NCBI GenBank assembly: GCA_009908925.1
Contig: JAAAOH010000354.1
Location: 1-11,159 of the forward strand
DNA: 11,159 bases
Reading direction: 5' to 3'
Source of the DNA: Spirochaetota bacterium
GTDB taxonomy: Bacteria > Spirochaetota > Spirochaetia > DSM-27196 > PWMO01
The notes beneath the pieces were generated by a model that saw only the letters and a list, made by a program, of their open reading frames with translations, had not been told where the DNA came from and made no database searches. The first letter of the stretch is position 1. Every line of letters starts with the position of its first letter. The position numbers and the translations under genes were made by a program. This document shows, in pieces, positions 1 through 6,667 of the stretch.

Positions 1-609
1 ATGCAGCTGGGAGTGGCCGGCTACGGCTACGGGTGGGTGTTTCCCCACGACGACCACTTCTCGGTCGGCGTCGGAGATATGGCGCGCCTCATGTCAGGCC
101 CCCGCGCCCGCCTCGCTGATTTTCTCACCGCGAAGGGGTTCGATCCCGGCCTCGCCGCCGCCGCACGACTCCATCCGCTGCCCGGCGGTGGGATCAGGCG
201 AGAGATCGCCCGCGGCCGCATCCTGCTGGCAGGCGACGCCGCCGGCTTCGTGGACGCTTTTCTCGGTGAGGGCATTCCATTTGCCATCCGTTCGGGCCGC
301 CACGCGGCTACTGCCGCCGCCCGTGCCGCCGACGGCGGCTCGAGCACGCAGACAATCGGCAGGCATTATGAGCGCCTCTGCCGCGAGGACTTCGGGCGCC
401 ATCTCAGCCGATCGCTCTTCGTGACAAAGGCTCTCCACGCGGTTCCTGACGACTTCCTGATTCAGGTGCTTCGTGATCACCGTCTCTCAGAAGCGTTCTT
501 CGCAATACCGACCATGCAGACGACCTACGACAGGTACATCCTCCGCACCGCGCTCGCGTTGCCGCGCCTTCTCGCCCGTCTGGTGATCAACCGGGTTCGT
601 CATCCCTAG
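1..609 (+). CDS. Geranylgeranyl reductase-family FAD-dependent oxidoreductase (C-terminal part; 5' end outside window)
   Basis: This is the C-terminal ~202 residues of a flavoprotein of the geranylgeranyl reductase family (p-hydroxybenzoate hydroxylase fold), which reduces isoprenoid double bonds or acts on related lipids. Two family hallmarks are visible. GYGWVFP followed by a VGVGD strand lies at residues 9-26. The FAD-contacting motif LLAGDAAGFVDAFLGEGI lies at 75-92, where Asp79 should contact the FAD ribityl chain. An SGRHAA helix follows. The N-terminal GxGxxG dinucleotide-binding fold is missing, and family members are usually 350-400 residues, so the ATG at position 1 is almost certainly internal. 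The 3' end overlaps the convergent phosphatidyltransferase gene by 23 bases. Family assignment is firm; the actual substrate (archaeol-like lipid, menaquinone side chain, carotenoid or other) cannot be told. Confidence 0.86.
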   Translation: MQLGVAGYGYGWVFPHDDHFSVGVGDMARLMSGPRARLADFLTAKGFDPGLAAAARLHPLPGGGIRREIARGRILLAGDAAGFVDAFLGEGIPFAIRSGRHAATAAARAADGGSSTQTIGRHYERLCREDFGRHLSRSLFVTKALHAVPDDFLIQVLRDHRLSEAFFAIPTMQTTYDRYILRTALALPRLLARLVINRVRHP

Positions 610-1168
610 ACATCGCCCCGAGCGCCGATACCACGTATTCGACACCGGATGCGAGTGTGAGAATGCTGATGATGTATGACAGCACCGGCATGATGCCCTC
701 ACCGGTGAACTGCCAGTAAAGCGGCCCGAGCATGAGCACACCGCCGCCGACCGCCTGTATTCCGGCTTTGAGCTTCCCACTGAGTTTCGCGGAGGCGGAC
801 GCCCCGGTACGCACCACGATGATTCGCGAGTAGGCCACCGTGATATCGCGAATCGCCATACACACCGGGACGAGCATGAGGGCGAGGTTTGCTTGAGCAA
901 GAGCGAAGTAAGTCAGGAAGCGGGCGATGCTGTCGGCATATGGGTCGAGCGTCGCTCCAAGCTCCGAGACGAGCCCGCGGCCGCGTGCAATCATCCCGTC
1001 GAGCAGGTCGCTGAGCTCGATGAGAAGGAGAAGACCGATACCGATGAGGACCTCGACGGTACCCGGTTCGCGAAGGGTGAACAGCCCGATGATAACGAGG
1101 GCGAGAGGGATTCGGGAAAGTGTCACGAGAAGTAGAAGGAGCTTGCCTGTCCGATCGCGCCGCTGCAT
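587..1168 (-). CDS. CDP-alcohol phosphatidyltransferase (PgsA-like)
   Basis: This 193-residue integral membrane enzyme would transfer a phosphatidyl group from a CDP-alcohol (typically CDP-diacylglycerol) to an acceptor alcohol in phospholipid synthesis. The complete family signature D-x2-DG-x2-AR-x8-G-x3-D-x3-D is present at residues 54-79 (D54, D57, G58, A61, R62, G71, D75, D79); these acidic residues bind the catalytic metal. The later GKLKAGIQA stretch (131-139) resembles the GK.K...Q motif of phosphatidylglycerophosphate synthases, which favours a PgsA-like role. However, Ser rather than the common Lys follows the last Asp, so the acceptor remains uncertain. Hydrophobic segments lie near 9-30, 38-53, 82-105, 137-152 and 160-182. 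The ATG at 1168 is preceded by AAGGTGAG (1174-1181) at 5-nt spacing. It lies 100 nt downstream of the dehydrogenase gene and seems to have its own promoter. Confidence 0.9.
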   Translation of the reverse strand: MQRRDRTGKLLLLLVTLSRIPLALVIIGLFTLREPGTVEVLIGIGLLLLIELSDLLDGMIARGRGLVSELGATLDPYADSIARFLTYFALAQANLALMLVPVCMAIRDITVAYSRIIVVRTGASASAKLSGKLKAGIQAVGGGVLMLGPLYWQFTGEGIMPVLSYIISILTLASGVEYVVSALGAMSRDDEPG

Positions 1169-1173
1169 GAAGA

Positions 1174-1181
1174 CTCACCTT
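1174..1181 (-). promoter_or_regulatory. Ribosome binding site of the phosphatidyltransferase gene
   Basis: On the minus strand AAGGTGAG lies 5 nt before the ATG at 1168. It fixes this start over any longer reading. Confidence 0.7.
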
Positions 1182-1210
1182 GCTCGGGATTTGCCGACTA
1201 CCGCGGTCCA

Positions 1211-1239
1211 ATTGTGGTCACAGTCGGTGTCGCTGTCAA
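1211..1239 (-). promoter_or_regulatory. Sigma70-type promoter candidate for the phosphatidyltransferase gene
   Basis: On the minus strand a perfect -35 box TTGACA (1234-1239) is followed after exactly 17 nt by CACAAT (1211-1216), which matches 4 of 6 bases of TATAAT. Transcription would begin near 1204-1207 and give a leader of about 36-39 nt that contains the ribosome binding site. It sits in the 100-nt spacer after the dehydrogenase gene, so the lipid gene can be expressed independently of the catabolic operon. A short palindrome ACCGCGGT (1200-1207) lies at the predicted start point. This is prediction by pattern only. Confidence 0.5.
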
Positions 1240-1268
1240 CCGAAGCAAGCTCGGATGCGCGGTCCGGG

Positions 1269-2450
1269 TCAGAGCAATGGAACGTCGACTGCGCTTCCGT
1301 CTCGCTGCGTGGACACGTAGGCCGCGTAGACCACCGCGATCGTATCCGCCCCGAGGAGGCTATCTGATTCCGGCGGTGTGCCCTCTGCGACATTCCTGTA
1401 GAAGGCTTCCATCTCGTGCTGATAGCCGGTGAACCAGTCCTCATCCGGTGAGGGAAAGCTCCACCCCTGTTTTGTGCCTGTTTTCTCGACGACGTAAATG
1501 TCGCCGAACTGGCTGTCCACGGGGTTGTAAGTCTGCATGGCAGTGTTGGGGTTGATATTGCAGATGGTACGATGGTTGTTCGCGTTGACTTCGAGCCAGT
1601 TGTGAACGCCACCTTGCACGAGCTCAGAGGCAAACACATCGGCGAAAGTCCCGTCTTCGAAGGTGACGTGCACGTGACCGAAGTCCTCGATATCAGTGTA
1701 GCTCGTGCGCAGGAAGCCCTTGTCCTCGTAACCCGGGGAGCGGGTTATCGCGTGGGCCTGAGCATTGACTGCTTTCGGGCGAATTGGCCCCCTTCCGCGC
1801 ATGCGGCCCTCGACTTTCTTCATGTAGAGTGCGGCCGTTAACGGATGCACGCCCTTGCCCATGATGGATCCGCCGCCGGAATGTGACCATATCCCGTAGT
1901 ATTGCGAGTGCGAACCCGAGTGGGCCTCCTCTCCGTGCATCCAGATCACCTGGGAGCCGGTCTTTTCTATGATTTCCCGCTCTTTCTGTATGGCCGGCGC
2001 ATAGACCCAGTTCTCCGCGTACAGAATCATTCCGCTCGAATCAGCTTCTGCCTCTCTGAGCCTCCGGATGGACGCAGTTGCGGCCTCCAGCCCCTGTTCC
2101 CGGTCGAAGGTATCTCCTGAGAAGTCGGGCGAACCGTCGCCAAAATATCCCGTAAACGGCTTTTCGATGATGACCGAACGTCCTGCCCGAAGGGCCGCAA
2201 CCGCAACCGGCTCATGTGTTGCCGGTGGAGTGCAGACATGCAGGACATCAACCGCCTCTATGAGCTCCTCAACCGCGCTGAAGCTACGAAGCCCCCGCTC
2301 CCTGGCATATGCCGTACGATTCTCGGCGGTCGGCGAGTAGACACCGAGGATATCGACATCCCGGCTGTACACCTGGCGGAGGGCCTCGTAGTGGAAGCGC
2401 GCTGCGAAACCTGAACCAACGATCCCCGTGCGAATTGTCGAGTCGGACAT
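1269..2450 (-). CDS. Gfo/Idh/MocA-family oxidoreductase
   Basis: A 393-residue cytoplasmic NAD(P)-dependent dehydrogenase, probably acting on a sugar, inositol or sugar-acid hydroxyl. The Rossmann nucleotide motif GIVGSGFAA is at residues 9-17, HVCTPPATH at 71-79, and the family EKP motif at 96-98 with catalytic Lys97. The C-terminal domain carries GGGSIMGKGVHPL (192-204) with the expected catalytic His202. The position four residues before that His, Asp in inositol dehydrogenase, is Gly198 here. The segment between EKP and the ILYAENWVY strand (142-150) is about 15-20 residues longer than usual. It is the last gene of the operon, 28 nt after tctA, with AAGGAG 9 nt before its ATG. I cannot say which sugar is oxidised; a role in oxidising or reducing the imported compound is inferred from the neighbours. 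Confidence 0.9.
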   Translation of the reverse strand: MSDSTIRTGIVGSGFAARFHYEALRQVYSRDVDILGVYSPTAENRTAYARERGLRSFSAVEELIEAVDVLHVCTPPATHEPVAVAALRAGRSVIIEKPFTGYFGDGSPDFSGDTFDREQGLEAATASIRRLREAEADSSGMILYAENWVYAPAIQKEREIIEKTGSQVIWMHGEEAHSGSHSQYYGIWSHSGGGSIMGKGVHPLTAALYMKKVEGRMRGRGPIRPKAVNAQAHAITRSPGYEDKGFLRTSYTDIEDFGHVHVTFEDGTFADVFASELVQGGVHNWLEVNANNHRTICNINPNTAMQTYNPVDSQFGDIYVVEKTGTKQGWSFPSPDEDWFTGYQHEMEAFYRNVAEGTPPESDSLLGADTIAVVYAAYVSTQRDGSAVDVPLL

Positions 2451-2478
2451 GTGTCTCTTCTCCTTATCTTGCCCTTCG

Positions 2479-4020
2479 CTATTGCTGTGAATTGCTCCGA
2501 CGCCCGAATATACTCGACCGGATGCCGTCGAACAGTTTGCGCCTTAGCGCGACAAACCATCCCGCTCGGCTTACCATGGTCAGCACGATGATGAACACAA
2601 GCACCGCCGAGATCGGGCGAGTGAAGAAAGGCAGCAGGCTCCCGTCGGTGATTACCAGCGAACGGCGGAGGTTGGGATCGAGAATGTCGCCAAGTATGAT
2701 CCCGAGCACCATCGGAGCGACCGGATAGTCCATCTCCTTCATGAAGTATCCGAGAATACCGAACACCACCATGACGCCGATGTCGAATGGCCGCTGCTGC
2801 ACCGCGTATGCGCCGATGACGCACAGCACGAAGATGATCGGCATGAGCTTCTGCCGCGGCACCTGAAGAATCTTGACCAGCCCCTTAACCATACTCAGAC
2901 CTAGAATGAACATGGCTATGGTAGCGAAGAAGACCATGGCGACCACGGTAAAAACGAACTCAGGATTCGACGTCATGATCATGGGGCCCGGGCGGACACC
3001 GTGGATGAACATAGCTGCCAGCAAAACGGCGGCGGGAGCCGATCCGGGGATGGCGAGCGACAGTACCGGTATCATGGCACCGGCCACCGCGGAGTTATTC
3101 CCGATCTCAGCGGATATCATGCCCTCGTAGCTGCCTTTGCCGTACTCTTCCGGATGTTTGCTTGCGCGCCGGGCAGCATCGTAGCTGACCCAGGCGCCGA
3201 TATCCTCTCCTACGCCGGGGACCGCTCCCACAAAGGTACCTATGACACCGGACCTGAAGATTGTTTTCCAGTGGCGGTAGACATCCCTCGGACGTGGCAG
3301 CACGCGTGAGATATCACTGTCAATGACGTCCACGCGGGAATACTTCATCATCATGATAATCTCGGAGAAGCCGAACGCGCCGACCATTGCCGGTATGAGA
3401 CCGACGCCGCCTGAGAGCTCGACGCTACCAAACGAGAAGCGGACCACCGCGTGAATACTCTCCATCCCGACCATGGCAACGAGCAGACCCAGAAAACCGG
3501 CGATCCACCCTTTGAGCGGGTCCTTTGGCGCAGTGAGATTCCCGCTGATCACAACGCCGAAGACTGCGAGCCAGAAGAACTCGAAAGAGTGAAACCGCAG
3601 AGCGAAGTTTCCGAGCAACGGCGTGACCGTGGCCAGAAGCAACATGCCGATGATCGACCCGAGGAACGAACCGGTGGTGGCAATGCCGATGGCCTGACCT
3701 GCCTTACCCGCCCGCGCCAGGGGATTGCCGTCAACCGCGGTCGCCGCATTGGCCGGCGTGCCCGGAATGTTCAGTAGTATCGCGCTTCTGCCTCCCCCGT
3801 AGATCGCACCGACGTACATGCAAATGAGGATCAGGACCGCGTTGTTTGCGGGAAGCTTGAACGTAAGCGTTGTCATCAACGCGATTCCCATCGTCGCGGT
3901 CAGCCCCGGTAACATGCCGACGATGATGCCGAGCTGGGTTGCCCACAACACGTCAAAGATGGTGCGGAGGGTTGCGAACTCCACTATCGCTTGAAAGAAA
4001 TATCCAAGACCTTCGAGCAT
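2479..4020 (-). CDS. tctA: Tripartite tricarboxylate transporter large permease subunit (TctA family)
   Basis: The large membrane subunit (513 residues, normal for the family) of a tripartite tricarboxylate transporter, a secondary importer that works with a periplasmic binding protein and a small membrane subunit. The TctA signature is clear. GIIVGMLPGL is at 31-40. YVGAIYGGGRSAILLNIPGT is at 69-88, followed by the DGNPLARAGKAGQA stretch at 97-110. The second repeat GTFVGAVPGVGEDIGAW is at 261-277, and SAEIGNNSAVAGA with IPGSAPAAVLLAA is at 303-336. About a dozen hydrophobic segments span the protein. It lies 13 nt after tctB and 28 nt before the dehydrogenase gene. Its ribosome binding site overlaps the tctB stop codon, suggesting coupled translation. 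The symbol is a family name: TctA proteins carry many carboxylates and citrate should not be assumed. Confidence 0.95.
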   Translation of the reverse strand: MLEGLGYFFQAIVEFATLRTIFDVLWATQLGIIVGMLPGLTATMGIALMTTLTFKLPANNAVLILICMYVGAIYGGGRSAILLNIPGTPANAATAVDGNPLARAGKAGQAIGIATTGSFLGSIIGMLLLATVTPLLGNFALRFHSFEFFWLAVFGVVISGNLTAPKDPLKGWIAGFLGLLVAMVGMESIHAVVRFSFGSVELSGGVGLIPAMVGAFGFSEIIMMMKYSRVDVIDSDISRVLPRPRDVYRHWKTIFRSGVIGTFVGAVPGVGEDIGAWVSYDAARRASKHPEEYGKGSYEGMISAEIGNNSAVAGAMIPVLSLAIPGSAPAAVLLAAMFIHGVRPGPMIMTSNPEFVFTVVAMVFFATIAMFILGLSMVKGLVKILQVPRQKLMPIIFVLCVIGAYAVQQRPFDIGVMVVFGILGYFMKEMDYPVAPMVLGIILGDILDPNLRRSLVITDGSLLPFFTRPISAVLVFIIVLTMVSRAGWFVALRRKLFDGIRSSIFGRRSNSQQ

Positions 4021-4027
4021 ATATCCG

Positions 4028-4035
4028 CCCCTCCT
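4028..4035 (-). promoter_or_regulatory. tctA ribosome binding site overlapping the tctB stop codon
   Basis: On the minus strand AGGAGGGG lies 7 nt before the tctA ATG (4020) and shares bases with the tctB TAG stop (4034-4036). Ribosomes finishing tctB would sit on the tctA start region, which favours coupled synthesis of the two membrane subunits. Confidence 0.65.
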
Positions 4036-4573
4036 ACGGAAGTCTCACCAGGAATACGTACTGAAAGAGCGATGCGATGGCGGCAGCGACGATGAGGGCC
4101 TCCACCCCGGCTACAACGATGCGCCGACGTTGGCTATTGAGCCGGGTGCCTCTGTCATACTCGAACAACACAATGAAGACAAAAACGAAAAAAAACGTCG
4201 ACAGCACGTAGGGAAGCCAGCCGATAAGCACGAGAGCGTACAGGACGCAGAAGCCGATGGTGACCGAAACACGCTTCACCTGGGTCATGCCCGCAATCTC
4301 GCGCATCTTTGCAGTGGTCAGCCCGAGTCGGTGGCCTCGATACTTCAACGAACGGACAAGCAGCACGAGAGCCATTAAGCCCAGGACACTTCCGAGCAGA
4401 GCGGGTACCAGACCAGGTATTGTCCAGGGGTTTATGTCTCTGTGCTCTAGACGGGGAAGATCCAGAGCAAGTGCGATGATGGCTATGCTTGCGGCAAGCA
4501 ACACGAGGGCGGTGATGAAATCCGCCTTCGGCATCTCGGGGGACTGTGATTTCTTCTGTTGTGCGTCGGCCAT
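4034..4573 (-). CDS. tctB: Tripartite tricarboxylate transporter small membrane subunit (TctB family)
   Basis: A 179-residue small membrane subunit that partners TctA. TctB proteins have little sequence conservation, so the call rests on size, topology and position between tctC and tctA. A hydrophilic N-terminus of about 17 residues precedes four to five hydrophobic segments (about 19-38, 51-74, 103-120, 121-137 and 153-175). The motif INPWTIPGLVPALLG (47-61), between the first two helices, fits the Pro/Gly-rich pattern typical of the family, and FFFVFVFIVLFEYDRGTR (127-144) ends a helix. The ATG at 4573 has AAGGTGGAG upstream (4584-4592) at 10-nt spacing. That site lies just downstream of an intercistronic hairpin. 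Confidence 0.88.
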   Translation of the reverse strand: MADAQQKKSQSPEMPKADFITALVLLAASIAIIALALDLPRLEHRDINPWTIPGLVPALLGSVLGLMALVLLVRSLKYRGHRLGLTTAKMREIAGMTQVKRVSVTIGFCVLYALVLIGWLPYVLSTFFFVFVFIVLFEYDRGTRLNSQRRRIVVAGVEALIVAAAIASLFQYVFLVRLP

Positions 4574-4598
4574 GCTGTTTCGGCTCCACCTTATGCGA

Positions 4599-4626
4599 GA
4601 GCACCCGACTCCAGGGCCGGGTGCTC
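4599..4626 (-). repeat. Intercistronic hairpin between tctC and tctB
   Basis: A perfect 9-bp GC-rich inverted repeat, GAGCACCCG (4599-4607) and CGGGTGCTC (4618-4626), has a 10-nt loop. It sits in the 78-nt tctC-tctB gap, 25 nt after the tctC stop and 6 nt before the tctB ribosome binding site. There is no downstream T-run on the minus strand, so it does not look like a standard intrinsic terminator. A 3'-protecting or partially terminating structure that raises binding-protein over permease levels is a reasonable inference, as known for other binding-protein operons. Confidence 0.65.
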
Positions 4627-4651
4627 CGGTTATTGCATACTCCGAAGCTAT

Positions 4652-5680
4652 TTACTCCGGACGGGGGATACCGACCTCGGAAGGATTGACTTCCGCATCG
4701 CCGGATTCCCACTTCAGCCAGGCGTCGATCTGCACCATGGGGAAGGACTTATCGACCGCCTCTTCTCCGTAGGCCGGATCAAACACAACGGCGTTCTCGG
4801 CCGCCCAGTTCTGGAGCTCGTCGGAGTTCACTACGACATCTTCCCAGATCTGGTTCAATGTCGTCACTACTTCCTCCGGGACGCCCTTTGGCACGAAGAT
4901 GCCGAAGTAGATCGGCGCGGCCTGGAAGTCCTCAATCCAGTTCGTGATAGGAGGAATAGACTCGTCATAGCCTGAGATATCCAGAGGCTTGTCCGCAAGC
5001 ACTGCAAGTGGTCGCAGGCGGCCGCTTCGGATCATGTCGACCTCTTCGACCGAGAGTTGCGGGACCACCTCAGTCTCGCCGCCGACGGTCGCCACGACTG
5101 CCGGGTTACCGCCGCCAAATGTGACGTGGCGGTACTCGATTCCTGTGTAGCTCTTGATCAGCTCCATCGCGGTATGACCTGCGGAATTGACGCCGGCGGT
5201 CGCTACCGGGATCTCACCGGGATTGTTCTCGAAAGCCTCGAGCAGATCGCCGAAGTCTTCGTAAGGCGTGTCCGGATTGACTGCGACAACGTTCGGCATA
5301 GCCACGTTCAGGTAGAGATGCCAGTCGTCGATGGTCGTGTCCAGTAGCCCCTGCACTTTGTAGACTCCGAGGTCCTTGACTGCGCCGGCGGTCCAGGTCA
5401 GGCCGTCTTTCGACGCGTCGAGCGCAGCCTTCGTCCCAACCGAGCCGGATGCGCCGGGCTGGTTGACTACGACGATGCTGGTCCCGAGCGCATCCTCGAT
5501 GATGCCTGCGGTGGTTCGCGCCGAGCGGTCGGTCGATCCGCCGGCACCCCAGGGTACGATCAGGTTGATCGGCCTCTCGGGTTGCCAGGCGTAACCGCCC
5601 TCCTCCGCTTCTCCACTTGCGAACGCCATTCCGGCGATGCCGATCAGCATCACGAGCATGACTGTGAGTGCCTTTTTCAT
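4652..5680 (-). CDS. tctC: Periplasmic substrate-binding protein of the tripartite tricarboxylate transporter (TctC/Bug family)
   Basis: A 342-residue extracytoplasmic receptor that delivers substrate to TctAB. A signal peptide is clear: MKK, a hydrophobic core to about residue 19, then AFA with predicted signal-peptidase-I cleavage near residue 21 before SGEAEEGG. There is no lipobox Cys, so it should be soluble in the periplasm. Bug-family motifs follow: IVPWGAGGSTDRSAR (41-55), which forms part of the carboxylate-binding loop in this family, VVNQPGASGSVGT (71-83), TAGVNSAGHTAMEL (161-174) and FGGGNPAVVATVGGE (188-202). The ATG at 5680 is preferred over an in-frame ATG at 5830, because it begins the signal peptide and has AGAGGAGGTG (5685-5694) with the GGAGG core 6 nt away. 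The acidic Ser-Gly-Glu-Ala mature N-terminus resembles spirochaete binding proteins. Its ligand is unknown. Confidence 0.94.
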   Translation of the reverse strand: MKKALTVMLVMLIGIAGMAFASGEAEEGGYAWQPERPINLIVPWGAGGSTDRSARTTAGIIEDALGTSIVVVNQPGASGSVGTKAALDASKDGLTWTAGAVKDLGVYKVQGLLDTTIDDWHLYLNVAMPNVVAVNPDTPYEDFGDLLEAFENNPGEIPVATAGVNSAGHTAMELIKSYTGIEYRHVTFGGGNPAVVATVGGETEVVPQLSVEEVDMIRSGRLRPLAVLADKPLDISGYDESIPPITNWIEDFQAAPIYFGIFVPKGVPEEVVTTLNQIWEDVVVNSDELQNWAAENAVVFDPAYGEEAVDKSFPMVQIDAWLKWESGDAEVNPSEVGIPRPE

Positions 5681-5684
5681 AGCA

Positions 5685-5694
5685 CACCTCCTCT
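5685..5694 (-). promoter_or_regulatory. Strong ribosome binding site of tctC
   Basis: On the minus strand AGAGGAGGTG precedes the ATG at 5680 with ideal spacing. It is the strongest Shine-Dalgarno sequence in the window, fits high production of the binding protein, and decides the start against the upstream in-frame ATG. Confidence 0.8.
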
Positions 5695-5703
5695 TTGGTA
5701 TAG

Positions 5704-5753
5704 TTGCATTCGCTTCGCGCGAATCGCCGACGGCGTCCGGTGCGAGCGTGCAA
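5704..5753 (-). repeat. Nested inverted repeats in the tctC leader
   Basis: The 80-nt gap before tctC contains ATTCGC (5708-5713) with GCGAAT (5719-5724), and CGCC (5725-5728) with GGCG (5732-5735). TTGCA (5704-5708) and TGCAA (5749-5753) could close both, although the closing arm shares base 5708 with the first stem. The mRNA could fold into a small branched structure just upstream of the tctC ribosome binding site. No T-run or convincing promoter accompanies it. Function is unknown; an RNA-stability element or leader regulator is possible. Confidence 0.4.
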
Positions 5754-5760
5754 TCCTGTT

Positions 5761-6642
5761 TCACGGACGGTAACCCGCCTCTTCGAGCAGCTTCCTGGTA
5801 TGCCGGGCATACTCTACGAAGCTGTGCCACCTCTCCTGTTCATCAGCGATCACGGAGGGATCATGAAACACCACGGCAACGTGAGGTTCTATGGAGAACC
5901 CCCCGTCATAGCCGGAATCGTACAGATCCTTCAGGATCTCCGGCACCCGTGCCCGTCCCTCTCCGGGGTAGGTGTAGACGGTTTCCCCGTTCTCAACGTA
6001 TCCGTCCTTTATATGGACGTAACTGATGTAGTCGCGCACGGCGCGGTAGAATTCGTAGGCATCCTGATAAGTCGCTGACGCGCCTCCTCTCTGGTCGCGT
6101 GTCTCGACCGGGTTGCCGGTATCGAAGACCAGGGAAAACGCCGGCGAATCCATTTCCTCGAGAAGCCGCAGTGTGTGCTCGTAGCTCTGACCGCCCCATG
6201 TGTCACAGTTCTCATGAATGCACACGATCCCCCCGTCTTCCGCCCGGCGCACGATCTCACGCAGGCGACGAACCACCTCCGTTTGCAGGTCCTCCGGGCT
6301 GCCGCCGGCCTCGGGCCGGTAACTCATGATGCGCAGGAAGCGTGTCCCGGCCTTGTGCATCCGGGGAAGCGCCCGCTCGAGCTCCTCCAGGTCGGTCTCG
6401 AGGGGATCGGTAACCCTGCGGCCCCAGTTGGCGATAGCGCTGCCGAAGCTGCTGATGCGCAGCCCCGCGTCGGCGAGCTTGTCGAGGAGAGAGTCGAACT
6501 GGTCATCCGGTATGTTGGTGATGTTGACCCCGTCGATCGTGCGGAGGTCTATCCACTGCCAACCGAGCTCGGTGCACACCTGTATCTGACGCTCAAGTGA
6601 GTCTGACGCTTCGTCGGTAATCCCGGTGAGATACATGCTCAC
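5761..6642 (-). CDS. Sugar phosphate isomerase/epimerase-like TIM-barrel protein (AP endonuclease 2 superfamily)
   Basis: A TIM-barrel protein of about 293 residues, of the xylose isomerase/endonuclease IV superfamily, whose members isomerise, epimerise or dehydrate sugars and inositol derivatives with a divalent metal. Counting from the internal Met at 6636, the expected metal ligands are all present at strand ends: Glu142 (CIHEN), Asp172 (VFDTGN), His208 (YVHIKD) and Glu250 (SIEPH). The N-terminal TGITDEAS and WIDLRTIDG strands are also typical. Two starts are possible. The GTG at 6640-6642 has GAGG (6650-6653) at 7-nt spacing and is preferred; the ATG at 6634-6636 would be 13 nt away. A longer in-frame reading to 6759 runs into the upstream gene and lacks family similarity. 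It starts 25 nt after the enolase-family gene, so co-transcription is expected. Substrate is unknown. Confidence 0.88.
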   Translation of the reverse strand: MSMYLTGITDEASDSLERQIQVCTELGWQWIDLRTIDGVNITNIPDDQFDSLLDKLADAGLRISSFGSAIANWGRRVTDPLETDLEELERALPRMHKAGTRFLRIMSYRPEAGGSPEDLQTEVVRRLREIVRRAEDGGIVCIHENCDTWGGQSYEHTLRLLEEMDSPAFSLVFDTGNPVETRDQRGGASATYQDAYEFYRAVRDYISYVHIKDGYVENGETVYTYPGEGRARVPEILKDLYDSGYDGGFSIEPHVAVVFHDPSVIADEQERWHSFVEYARHTRKLLEEAGYRP

Positions 6643-6667
6643 AACCGTCCCTCTCTTATCTTCCGTC

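Noticed and set aside
1240..1254. CCGAAGCAAGCTCGG after the dehydrogenase stop as a terminator
   Set aside because: The stem is only 4 bp (6 with a bulge and an impossible 2-nt loop), no T-run follows, and it adjoins the -35 box of the next gene.
5690..5725. Separate promoter for tctC (TATACC as -10 on the minus strand)
   Set aside because: No -35-like sequence lies 16-18 nt upstream and the -10 matches only 4 of 6 bases. Co-transcription from the operon promoter is simpler.
5681..5830. N-terminal extension of TctC to an in-frame ATG at 5830
   Set aside because: It would place 50 hydrophilic residues before a clear signal peptide, overlap the upstream TIM-barrel gene and ignore the strong ribosome binding site at 5685-5694.
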